The notes below the pieces were generated by a model. The model saw nothing but the letters and a program-made list of their open reading frames with translations. It had not been told where the DNA came from and did no database searches. The position numbers and the translations under genes are program-made. Below, in pieces: positions 46,894 through 58,260 of a stretch of DNA of 64,000 nucleotides (positions are counted from its first letter, which is position 1; each line of letters starts with the position of its first letter). The stretch is from the NCBI RefSeq assembly GCF_016861655.1, contig NZ_BOLN01000001.1, positions 415,443 through 479,442 of the forward strand, in the 5' to 3' direction. This DNA is from Levilactobacillus lanxiensis (GTDB lineage Bacteria; Bacillota; Bacilli; Lactobacillales; Lactobacillaceae).

Positions 46894-48654
46894 TTACAGG
46901 TTGTCGCCCTGAGCCCGCAGTAATTCGCCTAAAGCGGGTTGTGCTTTCAAGTCGATGTGATTCTCCTTGGCGTAGGCATCCACGGCGTCTTGCCCGTAGA
47001 GCTTGGCATCCAGTGGCATGAAGGCCGTGCCGATGGGGTCGTCGTCCTTGATGACGGCGTTGACCACGATTGGCTTGCGGTTGCCCTTGGCCTGCAGGTC
47101 CTTGATTTGGTCAAAGACCGTTTCGACCTCTTGGTTGTTGGTGACCGTAAAACCAATGGCCCCCAGGCCTTCGCCCACCTTAGCCCAGTCGGCATCGGTC
47201 AAATCGACCCCGTACAGGTGTTGTTTCGTGTCGACCTGTTCCCGGTAAATGAAGCCGAAGCGCCGGTTACTGAAGACCACGTTGATGACGGGCAATTGAT
47301 AACGCGCTTCGGTAATGATATCAGGTGCGACCATCGCAAAGCCACCATCCCCGGACAGTGACCAGGATTGGGCGTCGGGCACGCTCAACGCCCCGGCTAA
47401 CCCGGCTGGCAGACCATAACCCATCGTGGCAAATAAGCCAGATAAGGCGAAACGTTGGTCCTGATCCATTGGCAACCCCCGAACGGCCCATTCGGACACG
47501 TTCCCGGTATCGACCCCGTAAGTATCCTTGGGACCGACCATGGAAGCAATCTTTTTGGTAACGGCCTCTGGCGCCAGACCGTGACTGTCATCGGCAGCCA
47601 GTTGATCGAGCCATTGGTTCCAGTTAGCCTTGTTTTGCCGGTTGGCCGTCAGCCAAGTCGTTTCTGGCAACGTTTCACCCGTAGCAATCATGGCCTGCAG
47701 GTAACTCTTGGCGTCACTGATCACGGCGTAATCGACCGGCACCATTTTACCAATATCAAAAGAATTATCGTTCACTTGAATGATCTTAATATCCTTTGGC
47801 CAGAACTGGGCGAATGGAAATTCCGAACCCAGAAAGAGAATCAAGTCCGTGTGTTGTAAGGCTTCAAAGCCGGACTTGGACCCCAAACGGCCAAACGTCC
47901 CGATAGCATTCGGATGGTTCGTAGGAATCACCCCGGTAGCGGGCACCGTGTTGATCACTGGGATATTAAATTGTTCGCTGAACTTAACCAGTTCGTCGCG
48001 CGCCCCAAGTAAGCCGCGGCCCGCGTAGATCAATGGGTGCTTAGCAGCCTTGAGTAATTTCATGGTCGCAGTCACTGCGGCTGGGTCGATGGTTTCGCTA
48101 AACGTGTTGGAGACAACGTTTGGCGTCTTGACGGGTTCGTAGTCAATTTCGGTGGCAGCCAGGTCTTCAGGAATGATGACCACGGCTGGGCCCTTTTGGC
48201 GGTAAGCTTCACGAATGGCTTGGTTGACCACGTAAGGCAGTTGTTCCGCCGTGGTGGCCGTGCGGTTGTAGACGGCCACGTCGCTAAACATTGGCGTCTC
48301 GTCCATTTCTTGGAAGTAGTTCGTGTTCATCGCAGCCTGTGGCACCTGGCCGACCAGGGCCAAAACGGGCACGTGATCCATCTTGGCATCGTACAAGCCA
48401 TTGAAGAGGTGCGTGGCACCAGGGCCCGCGGACCCAAAGGCGACACCGATCTTACCGGTGAACTTGGCGTCAGCCGCGGCGGCTAAGGCCCCGACTTCTT
48501 CGTGACGGACCTGAATATAATCGATATGATCCTTTTCTAAATACAGACCTTCTACAGTATGGTTAATTGACCCACCGGGAATTCCGTAAATGTGGTTCAC
48601 ATCCCATGCTTCTAAAACCTTAACTAGCGCTTGTCCTGCAATCATTTTTGCCAT
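46894..48654 (-). CDS. pox: Pyruvate oxidase
   Basis: A 586-residue thiamine-diphosphate and FAD enzyme that turns pyruvate, phosphate and O2 into acetyl phosphate, CO2 and H2O2. The N-terminal ThDP domain has the catalytic Glu in YIQVRHEEVGALAAAADAK near residue 55 and GPGATHLFNGLYDA near 80. The C-terminal ThDP-binding motif starts GDGGFAMVAPD near 440 and ends with the NRRFGFI region. The size and IYGIPGGSINHTVEGLY start match lactobacillar Pox rather than acetolactate synthase. ATG 48654 follows AAGGAG by 11 bases. It has its own terminator. Confidence 0.92.
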   Translation of the reverse strand: MAKMIAGQALVKVLEAWDVNHIYGIPGGSINHTVEGLYLEKDHIDYIQVRHEEVGALAAAADAKFTGKIGVAFGSAGPGATHLFNGLYDAKMDHVPVLALVGQVPQAAMNTNYFQEMDETPMFSDVAVYNRTATTAEQLPYVVNQAIREAYRQKGPAVVIIPEDLAATEIDYEPVKTPNVVSNTFSETIDPAAVTATMKLLKAAKHPLIYAGRGLLGARDELVKFSEQFNIPVINTVPATGVIPTNHPNAIGTFGRLGSKSGFEALQHTDLILFLGSEFPFAQFWPKDIKIIQVNDNSFDIGKMVPVDYAVISDAKSYLQAMIATGETLPETTWLTANRQNKANWNQWLDQLAADDSHGLAPEAVTKKIASMVGPKDTYGVDTGNVSEWAVRGLPMDQDQRFALSGLFATMGYGLPAGLAGALSVPDAQSWSLSGDGGFAMVAPDIITEARYQLPVINVVFSNRRFGFIYREQVDTKQHLYGVDLTDADWAKVGEGLGAIGFTVTNNQEVETVFDQIKDLQAKGNRKPIVVNAVIKDDDPIGTAFMPLDAKLYGQDAVDAYAKENHIDLKAQPALGELLRAQGDNL

Positions 48655-48845
48655 AATCACTCGCACTCCTTAATGGTCATCGCGGCTAATAAATCCTGGT
48701 CGAAATGCCTCAAACTTACTTAACAGTGACATCATAGTCCACTGTTTGGGGAAAAGCCAGTAATTCTACTTACTTTTTGTTAGTGATTAATTTCACAGCA
48801 ACCGTTTTCAGTGAAAACCGAACAAACGCGGGTTAGCTACCCCGT

Positions 48846-49673
48846 TTAGCCTTTAATCGATGCCGTATCAAATTTTACGTTGGCGTTGGGCCCCGCAACC
48901 TTGGTCAGGGCATACCCCGAATCATTGCCCACCGCGTAATGGTAGTAGCCAAAATAGTCATGACCAATTTTGACAGCCTTGGACGACGTCTGCGTGTATG
49001 ACTTAGGGAAAATTTTGCGACTGGTCTTTTGGTAGTTAAGCGATTGATTGTTGGGGTTATTGACTGCGCCTGTAAAAGCATAACTCTCAACCTTAATCAT
49101 TTCCTGTTTGACTCGGCCAGTCTTTTTCACGACCGCTACGGCAAACGGCAAGGGTCGGGGCTTTTTAAATCTGGTCTGCGCCGTACGCGTCAACAGCCGT
49201 TGATAATTAGCGATGATCCGTCTATCCATCTTCACCGCTGCATAACTAACCACGGTAGCGTTTTGGTCAGTCTTCAAAATCTTTTTCTCTGCAGACAAGG
49301 CTCCCTTAATTGACGTGAGCAGTGCTCGTCGTTTTTGGGTAAACGCCTGCTTCGCCATTGCCGCGCTCTTTTGCTTCACCTGTTCAACGGATAGCTTAGC
49401 GGCGTCTGCTAATGTGAACGACGCGGGAACCTGAAACGAGGTGGCCTTGCCATTCTGGGTGATCGTTACCGAGGTCAACGTCGACCTTGAACTCGGTTGC
49501 GCGGTTCCTTTAATGCCGTACCAAACCTGGCTCTTCGCCGTTTGCCCAGTTCTGCCAAACGCTATTTCATCACCGCTGGCACGCTGATTCTGCCGATTAG
49601 TCGCCTGCTGCCCACACGCCACTAGCATCAAAGACAGCAAGACAATCAACCCTAACGTGATTTTTCTTTTCAT
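48846..49673 (-). CDS. Predicted lipoprotein
   Basis: A 275-residue exported lipoprotein. The signal peptide ends in the lipobox LVAC (cysteine at residue 20), then a Gln/Asn-rich linker. The rest is basic (many Lys and Arg) with no recognised domain; a segment VWYGIKGTAQ and the final YHYAVGNDSGYALTKVAG may be beta-rich. Function unknown. An ATG at 49673 is preceded by AACGAGTGGGTAAGG. It is monocistronic, between pyruvate oxidase and a pair of hairpins. Confidence 0.75.
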   Translation of the reverse strand: MKRKITLGLIVLLSLMLVACGQQATNRQNQRASGDEIAFGRTGQTAKSQVWYGIKGTAQPSSRSTLTSVTITQNGKATSFQVPASFTLADAAKLSVEQVKQKSAAMAKQAFTQKRRALLTSIKGALSAEKKILKTDQNATVVSYAAVKMDRRIIANYQRLLTRTAQTRFKKPRPLPFAVAVVKKTGRVKQEMIKVESYAFTGAVNNPNNQSLNYQKTSRKIFPKSYTQTSSKAVKIGHDYFGYYHYAVGNDSGYALTKVAGPNANVKFDTASIKG

Positions 49674-49738
49674 CCTTACCCACTCGTTTCCAGAGACCTT
49701 TTACCGTCCCACCTATTTTTCAAATTAAGCTTAATCAT

Positions 49739-49847
49739 AAGCCCCTAAGGTTGGAATTACCATCCAACCTTGGGGGCTCACTTGATTATTCTGAATCTAT
49801 AGAAAAACCGGCCATCCACCCCTGACTTGCGGGTGATTGCCGGTTCA
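49739..49847. terminator. Two consecutive hairpins
   Basis: AGCCCCTAAGGTTGG with CCAACCTTGGGGGCT near 49740-49778, then AACCGGCCATCCACCC with GGGTGATTGCCGGTT near 49804-49845. On the minus strand the second could terminate the small gene at 49870. Confidence 0.6.
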
Positions 49848-49869
49848 AAACTATTTGAAAATTTCATAT

Positions 49870-50052
49870 CTATTTTCCAAATTGCTGGTCCAGAAGCTTA
49901 GCTAACTGCGTCTCTGTCAGATCCGGCCGTGACGCCGCAGACAACAATCTCTTCTTAAGCATCGTGACAAACGCCGAATCTAATTCTGATTCGGAATAGA
50001 CTCTAGGTTTAACTGGCTGTCTTCCGTCACTCTTATCCCTTGACCGCTTCAC
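49870..50052 (-). CDS. Small hypothetical protein
   Basis: A 60-residue protein starting at GTG 50052, with AGGAG 6 bases upstream. It reads VKRSRDKSDGRQPVKPRVYS, then ELDSAFVTMLKKRLLS and TETQLAKLLDQQFGK, a basic N-terminus and two amphipathic helices. A longer frame to ATG 50109 would include the ribosome site and so is rejected. The family is not recognised; DNA binding is possible but unsupported. It lies between the lipoprotein gene and lacM on the same strand. Confidence 0.55.
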   Translation of the reverse strand: MKRSRDKSDGRQPVKPRVYSESELDSAFVTMLKKRLLSAASRPDLTETQLAKLLDQQFGK

Positions 50053-50113
50053 ACTGCTCACTCCTAATCTAACTGCTACCTGAATCATACTAGCCAGCCA
50101 AACAAACACAACC

Positions 50114-50152
50114 CAAAAGAACCGACCCCAAACATCTCGGTCGGTTCCTTCA
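50114..50152 (-). terminator. Terminator of the lacLM operon
   Basis: Minus strand: GGAACCGACC and GGTCGGTTC stem followed by TTTTGGG, 12 bases after the lacM stop. Confidence 0.75.
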
Positions 50153-50163
50153 TATTTGTCTAG

Positions 50164-53008
<2,845 letters not shown>

Positions 53009-53011
53009 TTA

Positions 53012-53026
53012 AAACGCTTACATTGG
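53012..53026 (-). promoter_or_regulatory. cre-like site upstream of lacL
   Basis: Minus strand ATGTAAGCGTTTTAA fits the 15-base cre except the C near the end. It lies 19 bases before the lacL start. Confidence 0.6.
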
Positions 53027-53211
53027 TTATTATACAACAGATATCCTCAGATGCCAGTGAAGAAAGATTTAATTGTAATTGAGGAAGTGACTGAATTGAT
53101 TTTAGCTAAATTGGTTCGCGATGATACGAAAAAAGCCGACCGACCACTCGGGTCAATCGACTTGCGTTTAATTATTTGTTTGTGACTAGCCGCTACGCAA
53201 GCGGCCATAGC

Positions 53212-54069
53212 CTAACGCCGCAGGATTTCATGGATGGCGTCGGGGAAGGTCGTCAATGGCCGGCCTAAGACGTCGGGCAGATCACTGGATTCGACATCCA
53301 ATTCACCCTCGCGCATCATGGCTTGCATCGCTGACAACACCTCAACCATCTCTGGGGCCATGCCCGCTGCAGACAGGGATTCTCGGTAGGTTGCATCATC
53401 CACGCTCTTAAAGGTGAAGGACTTTCCGGTCACCTTCCACAGGGTTTCCGCCAGGTCCGCGTAAGTCCGGGGTTCCCCACCGAATTCGTATACGGCCTTG
53501 GGGTCTGCCATCGTCATGACCCGCGCGGCACCTTCGGCATATTCCCGTTCAAGTGCGAAGCTAATTTTCCCATGTCCCGCCGCGTAAACCGCGTTTTGGC
53601 CATGAACACCGGCCTTCAGGTAGTTGGTTTCATTTTCCAAATACCAGGCGTTACGCAGAAAGCTGTAACGCAGACCACTGGCCTTCAGGAGTTTTTCCGT
53701 GGCGACGTGATCCACGGACAGTGGCGATTTCGCCGTATCAGCGTGGGCAAAGCTGGTGTAGGCAACGAAGCCCACCCCGGCCTTTTGCGCTGCAGTGACC
53801 ACGTTGGCGTGTTGCTGTTGCCGGGAAACCTCGCCCCCAGGGACGGATGAAATGAATAAGAGCCGGTCAATACCCGTTAAGGCCTGTTCCAAGGCAGCTT
53901 CGTCGTTGTAGTCGGCTTGACGAACGGTGACTTCGGCCGGTAAAACCTGTTGCCCCTTGCTGGCGTTCCGGACGATAGCGACGATATCACTAGCATCGAC
54001 GGTCTTCAACAAGTCATTGATGACTAACTGACCAAAGCGGCCGGTTGCGGCTGAAATTGCATATTTCAT
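53212..54069 (-). CDS. NmrA-like NAD(P)H:quinone oxidoreductase (YtfG/QorB-like)
   Basis: A 285-residue Rossmann protein. It begins MKYAISAATGRFGQLVINDL with the NAD(P) loop AATGRFGQ, LLFISSVPGGEVSRQQQH near residue 70, VAYTSFAHADTAKSPLSVDH near 98 and LRNAWYLENETNYL near 140. This is the QorB/YtfG quinone-reductase group, which reduces electrophilic quinones. Its promoter (TTGACT-17-TATACT) overlaps repeated GTTAC and CTTTA motifs, so a HxlR- or MarR-type repressor may act there; none is encoded nearby. Confidence 0.85.
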   Translation of the reverse strand: MKYAISAATGRFGQLVINDLLKTVDASDIVAIVRNASKGQQVLPAEVTVRQADYNDEAALEQALTGIDRLLFISSVPGGEVSRQQQHANVVTAAQKAGVGFVAYTSFAHADTAKSPLSVDHVATEKLLKASGLRYSFLRNAWYLENETNYLKAGVHGQNAVYAAGHGKISFALEREYAEGAARVMTMADPKAVYEFGGEPRTYADLAETLWKVTGKSFTFKSVDDATYRESLSAAGMAPEMVEVLSAMQAMMREGELDVESSDLPDVLGRPLTTFPDAIHEILRR

Positions 54070-54111
54070 AATTGATTATCTCCTTATTTATTATTGGCTA
54101 ATTTTCTTTTA

Positions 54112-54167
54112 CTTGTAACTTTATAAATAACAGAGATTAGTATAGTTACCTGTTACTTTAAAGTCAA
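54112..54167 (-). promoter_or_regulatory. Promoter of the NmrA-like quinone reductase gene
   Basis: Minus strand: -35 TTGACT (54162-54167), 17-bp spacer, -10 TATACT (54139-54144). On the plus strand ACTTGTAACTTTA (near 54112) and CCTGTTACTTTA (near 54149) form a direct repeat around the -10, a possible repressor site. Confidence 0.7.
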
Positions 54168-54198
54168 CAAGTTTGTCTCGCCCACTTTTCCGGCCTGC

Positions 54199-54228
54199 TA
54201 AAAAAGACTGGGACTTCCCAGTCTTTTA
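54199..54228 (-). terminator. Terminator of the secreted protein gene
   Basis: AAAGACTGGG and CCCAGTCTTTTA form a perfect stem; on the minus strand it is followed by a T-run (TTTTTTAGC). Confidence 0.85.
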
Positions 54229-54236
54229 GTCGTCAG

Positions 54237-54641
54237 TTATTTGTGATACCAGCCCAGATAATCGTATTTACTGGACCAGGCATTCTTGAATTCAAGTTTT
54301 TTGTTTTTCTTCACGATTTGAAGGCGGGCATCCTTATCGGTCAGTTCCCCATTTTTGTAAATCCCCTTCAGTTTGTAAGTGTTCTTACCAACCTTTTGGT
54401 ATTTTAGATTTGTCCAGGAGGTCTCCGCAGACTTCACCCGTGACAGGTGGATGGTCTTGGCACTTACCTTGAAGTGCATCACAATTTTTGTCCCCTGATC
54501 GGTGTAATGCCGTTGCCAATTGCCCCGTAGCGCTTTGGGGGTACCAGAGTGCCAGGCCGCCGCGTTTGCCGTACTAGACGCAACCCCACCGACCATTACC
54601 GTAGTTAAGGCAACCACCATCATTTGTCCCAACTTTTTCAT
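54237..54641 (-). CDS. Small secreted protein, P-x-LRGxW family
   Basis: A 134-residue exported protein. The signal peptide (MKKLGQMMVVALTTVMVGGV to about ANA, residue 27) is followed by TPKALRGNWQRHYTDQGTK, the group motif, then alternating strands ending YDYLGWYHK. It is related in layout to the products at 11455, 60232 and 61507. ATG 54641 follows GGAGGATG. The function is unknown; the strong conservation of the motif just after the signal peptide suggests a short folded extracellular domain. Confidence 0.75.
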   Translation of the reverse strand: MKKLGQMMVVALTTVMVGGVASSTANAAAWHSGTPKALRGNWQRHYTDQGTKIVMHFKVSAKTIHLSRVKSAETSWTNLKYQKVGKNTYKLKGIYKNGELTDKDARLQIVKKNKKLEFKNAWSSKYDYLGWYHK

Positions 54642-54762
54642 GTTCTCATCCTCCAAGAGAATTCAATTCAGCTTTTAGTGACTTCCGTTGACTGGTCTTC
54701 GCCATTAGTATACCCCGACCGGTTAAAAATTTCCGTTATTAACTACCGTAAATTTTGGGCAG

Positions 54763-54796
54763 AAAAAAACGCGTTTTCCCTGAGAGGAAACACGTC
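54763..54796 (-). terminator. Terminator of the DeoR-type gene
   Basis: Minus strand: CGTGTTTCC and GGAAAACGCG form an imperfect stem, followed by TTTTTTTC. Confidence 0.75.
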
Positions 54797-54806
54797 GACG
54801 TGATGC

Positions 54807-55556
54807 CTAGACCACTGTTAAATTTAATGATTGTTGGCGGAGAAAATCAGCGGTTGCAGGCGCAATTCCGCTATCCGTAATGACCGTAGAAACGGCGGTC
54901 AGCGGAAACTGTTGAATCAAGCTGGGTTTTTGAAATTTACTGGCGTCGGTCAGGATGATTAGGTCATCGGCCCGTTGCGCCATCACTTGGGCCGCCTCGG
55001 TCCGGAGAATGTTGGCACCAGAGAAACCATTGGTCTGATCAAAACCATCGGTGCCGACAAAGAGCTGTTCCACGTGGAAGGACTGGAGCAGTTGTTTGGT
55101 CAGTGACCCCACCACGACCTGGGATTCCGGCTGATATTTGCCACCCAGGACGAAGACGTCCAGGTTCGGGTAGCTCGACACAAAGTTCGCAATGTAGTAG
55201 GAATTGGTGACGATGGTCACCCGCTTTTCCTGTTGGCCTAACGTATCCGCTAGGAGCGCACAGGCCGAGCCGGATTCAATCATGATGGTCGTGTTGTCAG
55301 CGACCAACTTAGCCGCAGCCAACGCAATGCGCTGCTTCTCTTCATGGTGCTGAGCCAACCGGTAGTTCAAATCATCCGGATTGTTGACCACCGCAAAACC
55401 GTGTTGTCGCTGCAAGAGACCCTCCGCTTCCAGTTCCGTAAGGTCCTTACGCATGGTTACCAGCGAGACCTGGGTCCGCTGAGCCAGGTCGGTCACTGCC
55501 ACCTTGTGCTGCTGATTCACGATTTGAATGATCTGTTCGCGCCGTTCATTGGCCAT
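54807..55556 (-). CDS. DeoR/GlpR-family transcriptional regulator
   Basis: A 249-residue regulator. An N-terminal helix-turn-helix (NERREQIIQIVNQQHKVAVTDLAQRTQVSLVTMRKDL) precedes a sugar-phosphate-binding domain with TIMIESGSACALLAD, VTIVTNSYYIANF and DLIILTDASKF. GlpR/DeoR members respond to sugar phosphates. It is monocistronic; two TAACCCGGGTTA palindromes lie between it and the XRE gene upstream, about 125-180 bases before its ATG. An AGGAG site precedes the start. Confidence 0.88.
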   Translation of the reverse strand: MANERREQIIQIVNQQHKVAVTDLAQRTQVSLVTMRKDLTELEAEGLLQRQHGFAVVNNPDDLNYRLAQHHEEKQRIALAAAKLVADNTTIMIESGSACALLADTLGQQEKRVTIVTNSYYIANFVSSYPNLDVFVLGGKYQPESQVVVGSLTKQLLQSFHVEQLFVGTDGFDQTNGFSGANILRTEAAQVMAQRADDLIILTDASKFQKPSLIQQFPLTAVSTVITDSGIAPATADFLRQQSLNLTVV

Positions 55557-55679
55557 TAGGAAAAACTCCTTTCGATAGAAAGTAAAATTCGTCGTCTTTC
55601 CTTCTAGTCTACGCTAAAACCGGTGAGAACGGTAGGCTGGATTGACCAGTACCTGTCATGCTAAGTGTCGCGAAAAATA

Positions 55680-55738
55680 TAACCCGGGTTAATTTTCCAG
55701 ACTGGCTTCCGAGATTCTAGCCGCTATAACCCGGGTTA
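55680..55738. promoter_or_regulatory. Two TAACCCGGGTTA palindromes
   Basis: TAACCCGGGTTA at 55680-55691 and 55727-55738, 47 bp apart, between the XRE gene and the DeoR gene. A third copy lies upstream of the XRE gene at 56407-56418. They are likely operators of the XRE protein. Confidence 0.7.
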
Positions 55739-55740
55739 AC

Positions 55741-56307
55741 TTACCAGCCTCCACGTTGACCGGCGTTCCACCCAGCCCGGACGTTCCCCGGAATTGCTGC
55801 CATCGCGGCCGAAACGTCCATGCTGATCATCGGTAGAACCATTAACGCAATTAGCCCAATGCTTAACCAGATGACGGCCCGGGATAGTGGGACCCGGTGC
55901 TGCTTTTGATTGGCGTAAATGGTCAGCAGTAAGCTCACAAAGACAATCACGAGCGGCAGTTGGACCAATTCCTCAGCATCTTCATACCCAATGCCCAGCG
56001 CCCAGGTGATCAGGAAACCAATGGCCCCCCAGAATAGGCCACCATAGATAATCCGGCCCACTGGACCAATGTCTTCTTCCTTTTTAACGGTCAATTTGGT
56101 CATCAATTCAGCGTCCCCACGAATCAGCTGATCGATGGACAAGTGAAATAGGTCGCTGATGGCAACCACATTGGCAAAACTTGGTAAGGCAGCTCCCCGT
56201 TCCCATTTAGAAATCGATTGCCGAGAAATTTGGAGTTGGTCGGCGAGTTCCTGTTGCGACCAGTGTCGCTGCTCCCGTTGTTGCTTTAACGCCTCACGAA
56301 TTTTCAT
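55741..56307 (-). CDS. XRE-family regulator with membrane domain
   Basis: A 188-residue protein. A Cro/CI helix-turn-helix at residues 1-58 (MKIREALKQQREQRHWSQQE, then ISRQSISKWERGAALPSFANVVAISDLF) is followed by three hydrophobic helices (around 90-112, 117-136 and 145-165). This domain pair is a known class of membrane-bound regulators. ATG 56307 follows AGAGGAGGCATC. Three TAACCCGGGTTA palindromes flank the gene, one upstream and two just after the stop, so it probably controls itself and the next unit. Confidence 0.85.
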   Translation of the reverse strand: MKIREALKQQREQRHWSQQELADQLQISRQSISKWERGAALPSFANVVAISDLFHLSIDQLIRGDAELMTKLTVKKEEDIGPVGRIIYGGLFWGAIGFLITWALGIGYEDAEELVQLPLVIVFVSLLLTIYANQKQHRVPLSRAVIWLSIGLIALMVLPMISMDVSAAMAAIPGNVRAGWNAGQRGGW

Positions 56308-56406
56308 GATGATGCCTCCTCTGAACATCTCCATCATACCAAACATTCCTAGTACGACACCGAACCGTCTGGTTGTCAGCAACATCACCCGTTATTTTGG
56401 CAAATA

Positions 56407-56418
56407 TAACCCGGGTTA
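56407..56418. promoter_or_regulatory. TAACCCGGGTTA palindrome upstream of the XRE gene
   Basis: Third copy of the 12-bp perfect palindrome, about 100 bases before the XRE start and 90 bases before the divergent secreted protein gene, which it could also control. Confidence 0.7.
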
Positions 56419-56508
56419 ACCCGCTGATTTGGCCCGTATTTCCGGTGCATTTCGGCCATTTTTCAGGTATACTAGGCGTATTAGCATTTTCGAAAGGAGC
56501 CGGTTCCC

Positions 56509-57411
56509 ATCCATAAAAAACTCATTAAAAGCAGTCTCGGTTTGTTAGCCTTAGGCCTGGTAATCGGCAGTGGTTTACTAGCCGCCCGCGCCCAAACTGA
56601 AAAGCCGAGCGCCTTGGTCAAGGTCGGCGACTACACGGCCAGCACGGACTTTTTGAACCTCAGTGCCTATTACCAGACGACCCGGCCGGTGACGGTCAAG
56701 GTCGCCTACTTTCCAACGTATAAGTCGGGACACCCGATTCGGCAAAAGCTTACCCTGCCTGCAGGTATCACGGTAGCTGGGAACCTAACGACCACGAAAT
56801 CTGGCAGCTACTTGGTCCCTAGCCTACAGTTATTCTTAGCACGACTGAGCTACGCGGCACTGGCCAACAGCGCCAAGGCCGGTTATACGATTGATCCCGG
56901 CGATAGCGCCTATGACCCCCAGGCCACCATCACCGATACTGCTAAGCTGTCCGCGTTTAAGCGGGTCAAGGCCCCGGATTACATGCCGGGTTACAGCCAC
57001 GGTGATCTCTACATCGGTGGTGCCGACGCGGCGTTGAGTCCCATTGAACCGGATAGCCAGAGTATTCGGATCACTCCGGACGGCTATCTGGAAGTCTTGC
57101 AGTATGATGCTAAGGCTAACACCGGTCTGGGCTTCTACCAGAAACCCGTTGGTATGGCCAAAATCACCAAGACGGACTTTCATGACCCCTACCGGACGCT
57201 GTACTTCAGTCACGACGTCCAGGGCGTCAAGACGACTCGGGTTCATCGCTCGGGTAACACCCAGTACAAATTAACTTTAAAGAACCTCCACAAGCCACAA
57301 CATACCAAGGGCAACCCGGAGACGGGGACCGCAGGAACGTTTGATAGTCTCTACCGCATCGGCGGCCAGGCCTACTACACGTTCATTGGCTACGATGGCG
57401 TCAGCGATTAA
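56509..57411 (+). CDS. Exported hypothetical protein without a standard start codon
   Basis: The open frame from about 56509 encodes IHKKLIKSSLGLLALGLVIG, a signal-peptide-like N-terminus, then AARAQTEKPSALVKVGDYTA and a 270-residue domain that I do not recognise. The ribosome site AAAGGAG (56493-56499) is ideally placed for a start at 56509, but that codon is ATC. The nearest accepted start, TTG 56542, lies more than 40 bases from the ribosome site and would remove half the signal peptide. Either ATC is used, or the start codon is lost, or the base is an error. Total length from 56509 is 300 residues. Confidence 0.6.
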   Translation: MHKKLIKSSLGLLALGLVIGSGLLAARAQTEKPSALVKVGDYTASTDFLNLSAYYQTTRPVTVKVAYFPTYKSGHPIRQKLTLPAGITVAGNLTTTKSGSYLVPSLQLFLARLSYAALANSAKAGYTIDPGDSAYDPQATITDTAKLSAFKRVKAPDYMPGYSHGDLYIGGADAALSPIEPDSQSIRITPDGYLEVLQYDAKANTGLGFYQKPVGMAKITKTDFHDPYRTLYFSHDVQGVKTTRVHRSGNTQYKLTLKNLHKPQHTKGNPETGTAGTFDSLYRIGGQAYYTFIGYDGVSD

Positions 57412-57412
57412 G

Positions 57413-57438
57413 CTCTCACCTGAGGGCTTTTTATTTTG
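57413..57438 (+). terminator. Terminator after the exported protein gene
   Basis: AAGCTCTC and GAGGGCTTTTTATTTT form a short stem with T-tail. Confidence 0.7.
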
Positions 57439-57859
57439 CCGTCAGCCGCTTCACGAAATAGGTCGTGGTGACCCCGGCAAACGGGAGATCTGCCAGCGTG
57501 CCGTAAATTTGGTACCCGCATTTTTCGTAAAAGCCGACCGCCTGATAGCTCCGAGTAGACAGCGTGATGTTGATGATGTGCCGGTCACGTGCCACTTGTT
57601 CGGCGGCCTGGATCAGTTGCGTCCCCAGTCGCTGGCCGCGGTAGTCCCGAGCGACCGCCAGCTTGGCAATGTCCAAATGATCGTAACGCCGGCGCATCAG
57701 GATTCCCCCGACCAAACGCTCGCCGTCATAGGCCCCAATAGCGAGGACCTCCCCCACCTTGCCAGTATAATCAAAATGATTCTCGGCAAACTGCTGGGTG
57801 AAGATACCTTTGAGAAAGAGGTCTAGTTCCAGTGAATCGATTCGCTTGAGTGTGGCCAT
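57431..57859 (-). CDS. GNAT-family N-acetyltransferase
   Basis: A 142-residue acetyltransferase. The acetyl-CoA-binding motif A reads VARDYRGQRLGTQLIQAAEQVARDRHI near residue 68, followed by ITLSTRSYQAVGFYEKCGYQIYG, the usual motif B. The N-terminus LDLFLKGIFTQQFAENHFDY and GGILMRRRYDHLDI are also normal. The acceptor substrate is unknown. AGGAGGAACTACC precedes the ATG. The gene converges with the exported protein gene. Confidence 0.9.
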   Translation of the reverse strand: MATLKRIDSLELDLFLKGIFTQQFAENHFDYTGKVGEVLAIGAYDGERLVGGILMRRRYDHLDIAKLAVARDYRGQRLGTQLIQAAEQVARDRHIINITLSTRSYQAVGFYEKCGYQIYGTLADLPFAGVTTTYFVKRLTAK

Positions 57860-58063
57860 GGTAGTTCCTCCTTAATAGCTGATAGTGCCCTTATTTTAAC
57901 GGATTAGTCTTAATATTACGATAATGACTATTCGGGTCAGCGGTCCGAGTTGTTGACCAATTGCCGGGTAAAACGATTTTTTCCCGCTGAGCCGCCGTTC
58001 GTGCTACACTCACAGCAAGAAAACTAACAAGCCTTCCTAGCCACTCGAAAGGAGCCCGATTCC

Positions 58064-58177
58064 ATGCTGATTAAACTCATCGCGTCCTTTGCCGCTTTAT
58101 TTGTCACAGTTTCCCTCGTGACGTTGGGTAGTTGTGGCAATGTGACAACCGCTAAGGAATCAAAACCAAACGCCTAG
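58064..58177 (+). CDS. Small lipoprotein-like peptide
   Basis: A 37-residue ORF. MLIKLIASFAALFVTVSLVT is a hydrophobic signal, then LGSCGNVTTAKESKPNA, with a lipobox LGSC (cysteine at 23) leaving a 15-residue mature peptide. CGAAAGGAG lies 9 bases before the ATG. An extended -10 TGCTACACT near 57992-58000 lies upstream. Its size and context resemble entericidin-like lipoproteins, but no match is claimed. Confidence 0.6.
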   Translation: MLIKLIASFAALFVTVSLVTLGSCGNVTTAKESKPNA

Positions 58178-58260
58178 CCATCCACACAATCAAAAATAGC
58201 TTTTTACCGGATACCGGTCCCTTTTCGTGGTATACTCACTGCCAAAGAAAGGCGGCCCTC

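Noticed and set aside
46894..48654. Acetolactate synthase for the gene called pyruvate oxidase
   Set aside because: The N-terminal pattern and length fit lactobacillar Pox, although both share the ThDP fold; the acetolactate decarboxylase gene is far away.
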